Positions 14,260-18,916 of a stretch of DNA of 18,916 nt are shown here, piece by piece. Origin of the DNA: an uncultured Clostridia bacterium (lineage in GTDB: Bacteria; Bacillota; Clostridia; Oscillospirales; Ruminococcaceae); NCBI GenBank assembly GCA_947381875.1, contig CANCXY010000032.1, positions 1 through 18,916 on the forward strand, given 5' to 3'. The translations under genes and the position numbers were made by a program. The notes under the pieces are model-generated. The model did not search any database and had not been told where the DNA came from. It saw nothing but the letters and a program-made list of their open reading frames with translations. Every line of letters starts with the position of its first letter. The first letter of the stretch is position 1.

Positions 14260-15606
14260 ATGCCATCTTTTTCCGATCTTCTGCTTGGTTTGTTTGGCCT
14301 TTTGGATTCTTTGACAGGGCATCTTATACTTGTCTCCTATTTGCTGGCCGTTACAGACGAACAGGCCCTACGGCAAAGGCTGAAAAGGCTCCCTCCCCTG
14401 CTCCTTTCCCCGTCGATTGCCCTGCTGCTTACCCTCTGGCTGGCGTATGCCGTCCCGGCATACAAACTGCGCCGGTACTTTCTTGTTTCGCTTGCCATCT
14501 TTGCCATGTGTACCATGTGGGTGATGTGGGCGTGGCAATGGGATTTCTGGCGGAGTTTTTCCGCCGTCTGTATGGCCGCCATCCTGCAAGTAGCAACCGC
14601 GGCTTTCGCGCAGATCCCCTTTTGGCTATTTCCGCCTGGCCTCGCACTGGATCTTGCGGTTATAGTCACCAGCCTCCTGTTTGCCATTGCCGCCTCTGCC
14701 CTGCTGAAACGGCTGCGCTTTGGCGTCTGGTTCCGGCTGCTGCTGGAAAACCAATCCGGCCTGCGGCGGACCGCCGCCCTCCTCTTTTCGCTGGAAATCG
14801 CTATGGAAACATTTCTGATCCTGCAAAACGGCGTGGAAGGGCAATATATGGCGGCATATTTCCTTTTGCTGGCCGTAGTCGTCCTTGTGATCGTCGGGCT
14901 GATCGTGTATCTGGGGCATCGGTTAGAGGACAGCCGGACGCTTCAAATCCAGCGGGATATTATAGCCCAGCAGCAGCTTTATGAACAGAGTTTAGAGGAT
15001 ATCCGTCAGGAGGTGCGCTCTTTCCGGCACGACTACAAAAACCTTTTGGCGGGCCTCTCCCAACAGGCGCGGGAAGGGGAATTGGACGCCCTGCGTTCCT
15101 CATTGCTGGAACTGGACGCGGACTTTGACCGGCATTTGGGCGAAAAAATACAGCTCTCCACGCAAATTGGCAACCTGCGGGTTCCACAGATACGCAGTTT
15201 GTTATTAAGCAAGCTCAACGATATGCGCCAAAAGGGCGCGGCATGCCGTTTGGAGGTACTCTACCCTGTGGAAGCCGTGCAAATCGGCGTATGGGATTTT
15301 GTGCGCTGTCTGGGTATTTTGATAGACAATGCCATCGAAGCCGCGTTGGAAACGGAGCAGCCGTGGGTGGAAATCGTTTTGTTGGCGCAGGGTGGACGGG
15401 TATTTCTCCGGGTATCCAATCCCTACGCGAATACCATCGAGCCGGGAAACATGTGGAAAGATGGCTGGTCTACAAAGGGGGAAGGCCGGGGTGTGGGGCT
15501 ATCCAGTTATCAGCGGATTTTGGGGAATTATCCCAATACCTCTGCCTGCACGAGTTGGGAAAACGGTGTATTTGTGCAGGAACTGACAGTGGAGGGCAGG
15601 GCATGA
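14260..15606 (+). CDS. AgrC-like membrane sensor histidine kinase (HPK10-type, GHKL ATPase)
   Basis: A 448-aa protein. The N-terminal 225 or so residues form about six transmembrane helices, the polytopic sensor layout of peptide-pheromone kinases. A coiled linker leads to the H-box RSFRHDYKNLL (His257), then N-box GILIDNAIEAALE (about 350) and G-box GEGRGVGLSSY (about 407). This GHKL form without classical HisKA features is typical of AgrC/BlpH/ComD kinases. The start is uncertain: ATG 14260 gives a clean hydrophobic N-terminus but a weak ribosome binding site; GTG 14239 is an alternative. It overlaps its regulator by 4 bp (ATGA). No AgrB or AgrD is in the window, so the ligand is unknown. 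Confidence 0.88.
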   Translation: MPSFSDLLLGLFGLLDSLTGHLILVSYLLAVTDEQALRQRLKRLPPLLLSPSIALLLTLWLAYAVPAYKLRRYFLVSLAIFAMCTMWVMWAWQWDFWRSFSAVCMAAILQVATAAFAQIPFWLFPPGLALDLAVIVTSLLFAIAASALLKRLRFGVWFRLLLENQSGLRRTAALLFSLEIAMETFLILQNGVEGQYMAAYFLLLAVVVLVIVGLIVYLGHRLEDSRTLQIQRDIIAQQQLYEQSLEDIRQEVRSFRHDYKNLLAGLSQQAREGELDALRSSLLELDADFDRHLGEKIQLSTQIGNLRVPQIRSLLLSKLNDMRQKGAACRLEVLYPVEAVQIGVWDFVRCLGILIDNAIEAALETEQPWVEIVLLAQGGRVFLRVSNPYANTIEPGNMWKDGWSTKGEGRGVGLSSYQRILGNYPNTSACTSWENGVFVQELTVEGRA

Positions 15607-16340
15607 TCGGGATTTATCTTTGTGATGACGAGGACGCTGTCCGGCATGAGATTCAAGTCGCGCTGGAACAGAAGATTTTGATTGAAAACTACGATATGAA
15701 AATCCTGTGCAGCGCCGCCCATGCGGGGGAACTGCTAAGCGCGGCGGAAGGCGGCAGGCAGGGCATCTACTTTTTGGATGTGATGCTGAAAGACGGCGAA
15801 TGGGATGGCTTTCGGTTAGGGCAGGAACTCCGGCGGCGGGACCCGCACGGTACGCTTGTCTATATCACCAGCTACGACGATTTGGCATGGCGCACCTTTC
15901 AATATCATTTAGAGGCGTTCGATTACATTGTCAAGCAGCCGGGGCAGGTAGGACCGGCTGCGGCGCGGTGTCTGGGGGAAATCCATGCGCGCCTGATGGC
16001 TCAGCGGCAGAACCCCGCCGAAACGTTCACACTGCGGACGGGGGATGTGGTGCGGCATATCCCCCTGCGCGATATTCTCTTTTTTGAAACCGCCTCCCTT
16101 CCCCATCATGTCCTGCTCCATACCGCTAACAGCCGGATGGACTTTCTGGGCAGCCTCAATGAACTGGAAACCCGGTTCGGAGATCGCTTTATCCGCATAC
16201 ACCGAGCTTATCTGGCGGCGGCGGATAAAATCGAGGCGGTGGATTTGAAACACAACAAGGTGTGGGTGGGCGGGCGCGAATGCCTGCTTTCCCGCGCGGG
16301 GAAAATGGCGCTGCACAAACAATCAGGCGGGGGTGGGTAA
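15603..16340 (+). CDS. LytTR-family response regulator (AgrA-like)
   Basis: A 245-aa regulator. The receiver domain (residues 1 to about 125) has acidic residues DDE at 8-10, phospho-acceptor Asp59 (IYFLDVMLKDG), SY in YITSYDD and Lys in DYIVK. The C-terminal LytTR DNA-binding domain (about 140-240) contains VRHIPLRDILFFE and FIRIHRAYLA. LytTR proteins bind two short direct repeats two helical turns apart. Just after this gene lies exactly such a repeat (16357-16389) ahead of the DUF6440 gene. The start overlaps the kinase stop (ATGA), with GGAGGGCAGGGC upstream. Confidence 0.92.
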   Translation: MIGIYLCDDEDAVRHEIQVALEQKILIENYDMKILCSAAHAGELLSAAEGGRQGIYFLDVMLKDGEWDGFRLGQELRRRDPHGTLVYITSYDDLAWRTFQYHLEAFDYIVKQPGQVGPAAARCLGEIHARLMAQRQNPAETFTLRTGDVVRHIPLRDILFFETASLPHHVLLHTANSRMDFLGSLNELETRFGDRFIRIHRAYLAAADKIEAVDLKHNKVWVGGRECLLSRAGKMALHKQSGGGG

Positions 16341-16352
16341 AGCCTCCGCCTG
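16324..16352 (+). terminator. Weak terminator-like hairpin at the end of the LytTR gene
   Basis: CAGGCGG (16324-16330) and CCGCCTG (16346-16352) pair across the stop codon, extendable with G/C pairs. The following TTCCATTC is not a real U-tract, so termination may be partial. Confidence 0.4.
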
Positions 16353-16356
16353 TTCC

Positions 16357-16389
16357 ATTCAGGAAATTCTGCTGTCTATTCAGGAAATT
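16357..16389 (+). promoter_or_regulatory. 12-bp direct repeat with 21-bp period, candidate LytTR operator
   Basis: ATTCAGGAAATT occurs at 16357-16368 and again, identical, at 16378-16389. The period of 21 bp is two helical turns, the geometry of AgrA/ComE-type LytTR dimers. It starts 17 bp after the LytTR gene and ends just before the -35 region of the next promoter. Confidence 0.65.
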
Positions 16390-16412
16390 TGCGCCGCAGA
16401 GCCGCATTTTTG

Positions 16413-16421
16413 TGGTACAGT
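16413..16421 (+). promoter_or_regulatory. Extended -10 promoter of the DUF6440 gene
   Basis: TGGTACAGT, an extended -10. The -35 position (GCCGCA, about 16393-16398) has no consensus, as expected for a promoter needing an activator bound at the adjacent direct repeat. The inferred start is near 16428. Confidence 0.55.
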
Positions 16422-16439
16422 GAAGATAAATTAAGATTT

Positions 16440-16472
16440 GTATATTCCCCGCCCTGCGGGCGGGGAATATAC
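16440..16472 (+). repeat. Family B hairpin, copy B3 (DUF6440 leader)
   Basis: Perfect 15-bp stem GTATATTCCCCGCCC/GGGCGGGGAATATAC with a TGC loop. It lies in the leader between the inferred start and the ribosome binding site. Confidence 0.88.
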
Positions 16473-16500
16473 AAAAACTCTTTGCAAGGAGCGTGAGCAT

Positions 16501-16689
16501 ATGGCAAAAGATCGTTTTGTAGAAACCTACAATCAGGGCCTTGTGAATGTGGCAAGGATCATTGTTGATACCGAAACCGGCGTAAACTATCTGCTGGCTT
16601 CCCACAATAAGGCCAACGGCACCGGCATGACGATTCTGGTCGACCAGAACGGGAAACCGATCGTTACCCCCATTGAGGCTGCGGAATAA
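16501..16689 (+). CDS. Small DUF6440-family protein
   Basis: A 62-aa protein without signal peptide or membrane helix. The pattern RFVETYNQGLVNVARIIVD, TGVNYLL, GTGMTILVDQNGKPI is that of DUF6440, a beta-rich family of unknown function common in Firmicutes (assignment from memory of the family pattern). The ATG at 16501 follows AAGGAG (16486-16491); the frame upstream runs into hairpin B3 and is not coding. It is the first gene after the candidate LytTR operator and the extended -10 box, so it is the most likely direct target of the Agr-like system. DUF3267 follows 95 bp later without a clear terminator between them. Confidence 0.82.
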   Translation: MAKDRFVETYNQGLVNVARIIVDTETGVNYLLASHNKANGTGMTILVDQNGKPIVTPIEAAE

Positions 16690-16698
16690 GGCGTGTCT

Positions 16699-16752
16699 GG
16701 GCCGCGAAGATATTTCCCATATATTTCCCCGCCCATAGGGCGGGGAAATATA
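16699..16752 (+). repeat. Family B hairpin, copy B4 with shared flank (before DUF3267)
   Basis: Perfect 15-bp stem TATATTTCCCCGCCC/GGGCGGGGAAATATA (16720-16752, loop ATA). It is preceded by GGGCCGCGAAGATATTTCC (16699-16717), almost the same flank as at B2. It ends about 18 nt before the next ribosome binding site. Confidence 0.88.
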
Positions 16753-16784
16753 CAAATAAGCCGGAATTTGCGGAGGATACGCCA

Positions 16785-17372
16785 ATGGAGAATTACAGTG
16801 AAAATTTTGAAAAAATAAAAGCACAGTTCCATGAACAGGGTTATCAGGAAAAAGATGTTACGATTCCCGATAGAAAGGCGATGGTTTCCGGTGTGCTGTA
16901 CGCGCTTCCATTTGTAATCGTTTTTGGCTTATTCTATCGCTTTTTGCTCATGGAACGAGCGTATCTGTTAGATGTGAGCGGCCTTTCGTTTTATGTTCTA
17001 TTTATTGCGATCATTGCAATTTCCGTTGTTATCCATGAATTATTACATGGTATCGGTTGGGCAGTTGCAAGCGGGAAGGGCTGGCATGTGGTACGCTTCA
17101 ATATTAACGCAATGATGCCAAGTTGCTCCTGTAAATCGGCATTGGAAAAGAAAGCATATTTATTTGGTGTTTTAGCGCCTTTTGTCGTATTAGGCTGTGG
17201 CAGTGTAGTTTTTCTTCTTATTTATCCGGGCACGGTGTCTTTTCTTACGATGATCGTCAATTTTATTTCCGCGGGCGCTGATTTAATGATCGCATGGAAT
17301 GTGTTACAAGAAAAGGACGTTTTCATCGTAGACCACCCGAAAGAAGCTGGCTATATTGCGTTTTATAAATAA
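16785..17372 (+). CDS. DUF3267-type membrane zincin (putative metalloprotease)
   Basis: A 195-aa integral membrane protein with four likely helices (about residues 35-53, 68-92, 124-146 and 150-172). HELLH (84-88, in VVIHELLHGIGW) is a gluzincin-like zinc and catalytic motif inside the second helix, and Asp166 in SAGADLMIAW may be the third ligand, as in site-2-type intramembrane proteases and DUF3267 proteins. The ATG at 16785 follows GCGGAGGA. Its substrate is unknown. It may share a transcript with the DUF6440 gene. Codon use is more AT-rich than in the glg genes. Confidence 0.85.
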   Translation: MENYSENFEKIKAQFHEQGYQEKDVTIPDRKAMVSGVLYALPFVIVFGLFYRFLLMERAYLLDVSGLSFYVLFIAIIAISVVIHELLHGIGWAVASGKGWHVVRFNINAMMPSCSCKSALEKKAYLFGVLAPFVVLGCGSVVFLLIYPGTVSFLTMIVNFISAGADLMIAWNVLQEKDVFIVDHPKEAGYIAFYK

Positions 17373-17389
17373 TCGGGATTTGTGAACAA

Positions 17390-17470
17390 GATGGGATTCC
17401 AAAGGGGCGCGCCCCTTTTGGCGGAGTCCAGAGGCAGCGCCTCTGGGCAGGCGCGGGCGGCAAGCCCGCC
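17390..17470 (+). repeat. Family A multi-hairpin repeat, copy A4
   Basis: Lacks stem 1. Stem 2 is CCAAAGGGGC/GCCCCTTTTGG (17399-17421, one extra T), stem 3 is CCAGAGGC/GCCTCTGG (17428-17446) and stem 4 is GCGGGC/GCCCGC (17453-17469). It lies just after the DUF3267 stop. Confidence 0.82.
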
Positions 17471-17475
17471 ACAAA

Positions 17476-17518
17476 ACGGCCCCGGCACAAGGGAATTTTC
17501 CCTGTGTGCCGGGGCCGT
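17476..17518. terminator. Very long hairpin, likely terminator between convergent genes
   Basis: ACGGCCCCGGCACA (17476-17489) pairs with TGTGCCGGGGCCGT (17505-17518), extended inward by AGGGAA/TTCCCT across one bulged G. On the minus strand it is followed by TTTTG, so it suits termination of the CAP-domain gene; on the plus strand it could end the DUF3267 transcript. Confidence 0.65.
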
Positions 17519-17526
17519 ATGCTGTA

Positions 17527-17548
17527 TGTTTTGGACACGCCCAAAACA
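17527..17548. other. Short hairpin in the convergent spacer
   Basis: TGTTTTGG/CCAAAACA 8-bp stem with a 6-nt loop, between the long hairpin and Family B copy B5. Possibly an auxiliary terminator. Confidence 0.5.
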
Positions 17549-17561
17549 GTAGATTTTTGCA

Positions 17562-17590
17562 TGTTTCCCCGCCCGAAGGGCGGGGAAACA
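17562..17590 (-). repeat. Family B hairpin, copy B5 (downstream of CAP gene)
   Basis: Perfect 13-bp stem TGTTTCCCCGCCC/GGGCGGGGAAACA with a GAA loop, 20 bp past the stop of the minus-strand CAP-domain gene. This is the only copy clearly at a 3' end. Confidence 0.85.
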
Positions 17591-17610
17591 CAGGGAAATT
17601 CTTTCCGCTT

Positions 17611-18726
17611 TTACTGTACGGAACCGCCTTGCTCAGAGTAGATCACGGCGTAGTAAGTCTGCCCGTTGACGGCGGTGCATTTGCCTATGCCTACATAGTT
17701 GTATTTTGAATCCGTGCTGATAATGTTGGGGAACGCGATATCGTCCGCGCCCCACACGTTATAAGCAACCGCCGCGCTCTTTTCCTCCTTCTGGTAATTG
17801 GAGAAAAGGATGGTGTCCCAGCTTTTGCCGTTCGGGCGCGTGTGGGCTTCGGAGTGCATGCGGGCCATTTCTACCGCGCGCATTGTCGCCGCCAGGCACA
17901 AGCTGTCGCGCAGGTTCAAGACGGTGCTGCCGTTGTTTACACGGTTCGTGTTGATCTTATCCAAAAGCTGCTGCTGGATAAAGCGCATGGTGGGCTGCAA
18001 CAGCTCCGCCGTCTGACGGTTGGCAAGCGTAGTGCGGCTGTTCATCGCCTCGGCCTGCCAGATAATCTGGCCGTGGTTCGTTACATAATACAGATACCCG
18101 TTGTCCCCGTAATACAGCCCCTCCTGATACGCCAGATGGCCGTACTGGTCGAAGAAATACCAGCCCGCCGGAATCCTGTGGCCGGACCCTGCCGGATAAT
18201 CGGGGTCGTCGCTTTCGGGGATGTACTGCGGACCTGTCACGAAAATATACAGATCTTTCATTCCTGGACGCTGGATGACCGTCTGGTACACATAATCCGA
18301 CGCGCCCTGTTTCAGCCAGCCCGCATAGGAAATGCCGTTCGCATCATAATAGGTAACGCCCACGCCGTTATGCACATACGTATAGTCCGACACCGCCCAA
18401 CAGGTATTGGGGTCTTTGAGGTCTTTCTCCGGGTTGATAAGGTAGCGGTTGCCCACCAGATACACTTCGCCGTCCGCGTCGCCTGTCTGCAAATAGCCAT
18501 CCCAATCGAACAGGAACCGCCGGAGCGCGCCGCTCTCATAGCGGAACAGGACAGAACCGCGCAGGTAATTGTTGTTCGCGCCGAGGAACCGCCAGCCCCG
18601 CGCGTCCTGCTGCCACTCCCCTACAGGGTCCACCGATGCGCCGTCCGTCCCATCGGCGAACACCTGCGCGGGGAACATCGCCAACAGCATACACAAAAGC
18701 AAACAAACAGATAAACATTTCTTCAT
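17611..18726 (-). CDS. Secreted CAP/SCP-domain protein with wall-binding-like repeats
   Basis: A 371-aa exported protein. A signal peptide (MKKCLSVCLLLCMLLAMFPA, cut near residue 24 at VFA-DG) is followed by an aromatic- and glycine-rich region (about 40-225) with short units such as FDWDGYLQTGD, GWYFFDQYGHLAY and YYGDNGYLYYV, like cell-wall-binding repeats. The C-terminal CAP/YkwD-like domain (about 245-366) has LLDKINTNRVNNG, the helix with ARMHSEAHTRPNG (His295) and YVGIGKC. The usual second half of the cavity (ENIA and SPGHR) is not recognisable, so it may be a divergent member. The ATG at 18726 follows AAGGAG. Function unknown; CAP domains often act at the cell surface or spore. Confidence 0.82.
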   Translation of the reverse strand: MKKCLSVCLLLCMLLAMFPAQVFADGTDGASVDPVGEWQQDARGWRFLGANNNYLRGSVLFRYESGALRRFLFDWDGYLQTGDADGEVYLVGNRYLINPEKDLKDPNTCWAVSDYTYVHNGVGVTYYDANGISYAGWLKQGASDYVYQTVIQRPGMKDLYIFVTGPQYIPESDDPDYPAGSGHRIPAGWYFFDQYGHLAYQEGLYYGDNGYLYYVTNHGQIIWQAEAMNSRTTLANRQTAELLQPTMRFIQQQLLDKINTNRVNNGSTVLNLRDSLCLAATMRAVEMARMHSEAHTRPNGKSWDTILFSNYQKEEKSAAVAYNVWGADDIAFPNIISTDSKYNYVGIGKCTAVNGQTYYAVIYSEQGGSVQ

Positions 18727-18791
18727 GATGATCGCTCCTTCACTTCACTGGTACGCGCCGTGCAACGGAAACCCGACCGCAGGGCCGCCCA

Positions 18792-18823
18792 TGTGTCCCC
18801 CGCCCCGCAGGCGGGAGAACACA
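18792..18823. repeat. Family B hairpin, copy B6 (degenerate, upstream of CAP gene)
   Basis: TGTGTCCCCCGCCC and GGCGGGAGAACACA can pair imperfectly around CGCA. It has more mismatches than other copies. It lies 66 bp upstream of the CAP gene start. No strong promoter was seen in this 190-bp stretch. Confidence 0.6.
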
Positions 18824-18844
18824 CGCCCCACCGCCCATCAAGAG

Positions 18845-18916
18845 GGGTGCGCGGCAATGAAATTGCCGCGCATGATGGGATTCCAAAGGGGGCTTGCCCC
18901 CGTTGGCGGAGTCCAG
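18845..18916 (+). repeat. Family A multi-hairpin repeat, copy A5 (cut by window edge)
   Basis: Stem 1 GCGCGGCAAT/ATTGCCGCGC (18849-18871) and stem 2 CCAAAGGGGG/CCCCCGTTGG (18883 to about 18906, one mismatch), then GGCGGAGTCCAG at the edge. Same orientation as A4, so the two flank the CAP gene as direct copies. Confidence 0.8.

Overview
The window comes from a GC-rich, low-oxygen member of the Bacillota, most likely class Clostridia and plausibly Oscillospiraceae (Clostridium cluster IV). This is an inference. It rests on strong AGGAGG-type ribosome binding sites, a glgB-glgC-glgD-glgA glycogen cluster with the Firmicutes-type GlgD partner, an oxygen-independent HemW-type radical SAM enzyme, and Gram-positive lantibiotic-immunity and Agr-like families. 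No rRNA, tRNA, CRISPR, phage or transposase gene was seen.

Region 1 (1-7760) is housekeeping. hemW lies on the minus strand with its own extended -10 promoter. A 489-bp intergenic region holds a multi-hairpin repeat and the glgB promoter. Then glgB (branching enzyme), glgC and glgD (ADP-glucose pyrophosphorylase pair, overlapping by 7 bp) and glgA (glycogen synthase) run on the plus strand to a clear terminator. Together they convert glucose-1-phosphate to branched glycogen.

Region 2 (7760-9790) is a mixed accessory patch: a second copy of the multi-hairpin repeat, a 14-G homopolymer, a small methyltransferase-like gene, a convergent XRE regulator sharing a bidirectional terminator, and a divergent zinc-ribbon membrane protein.

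Region 3 (9790-16360) is a signalling and defence block. A lantibiotic-immunity ABC transporter (LanF-LanE-LanG type, with the diagnostic E-loop glutamate) is followed by an OmpR-type response regulator and a histidine kinase, and then by a separate Agr/LytTR-type kinase and regulator pair. No lantibiotic precursor, LanB/C/M modification enzyme, AgrB or AgrD is present, so both modules look like orphan sensors of exogenous peptides. A TCT-N8-TCT motif (the spacing known for NisR) lies at about -40 to -27 of the inferred transporter promoter. A 12-bp direct repeat with 21-bp period lies just after the LytTR regulator and upstream of a -35-poor promoter.

Region 4 (16360-18916) carries a 62-aa DUF6440-type protein (the likely LytTR-regulated gene), a DUF3267-type membrane zincin, and a minus-strand secreted CAP/SCP-domain protein, among many hairpins.

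Two dispersed palindromic repeat families run through the window. Family A (five copies) is a chain of up to four GC-rich hairpins whose stem lengths change symmetrically on both arms between copies. Family B (six copies) is a single hairpin built on CCCCGCCC/GGGCGGGG; four copies sit in the leader just upstream of a start codon. These repeats, and the inferred regulatory circuits of regions 3 and 4, are the most unusual content here.
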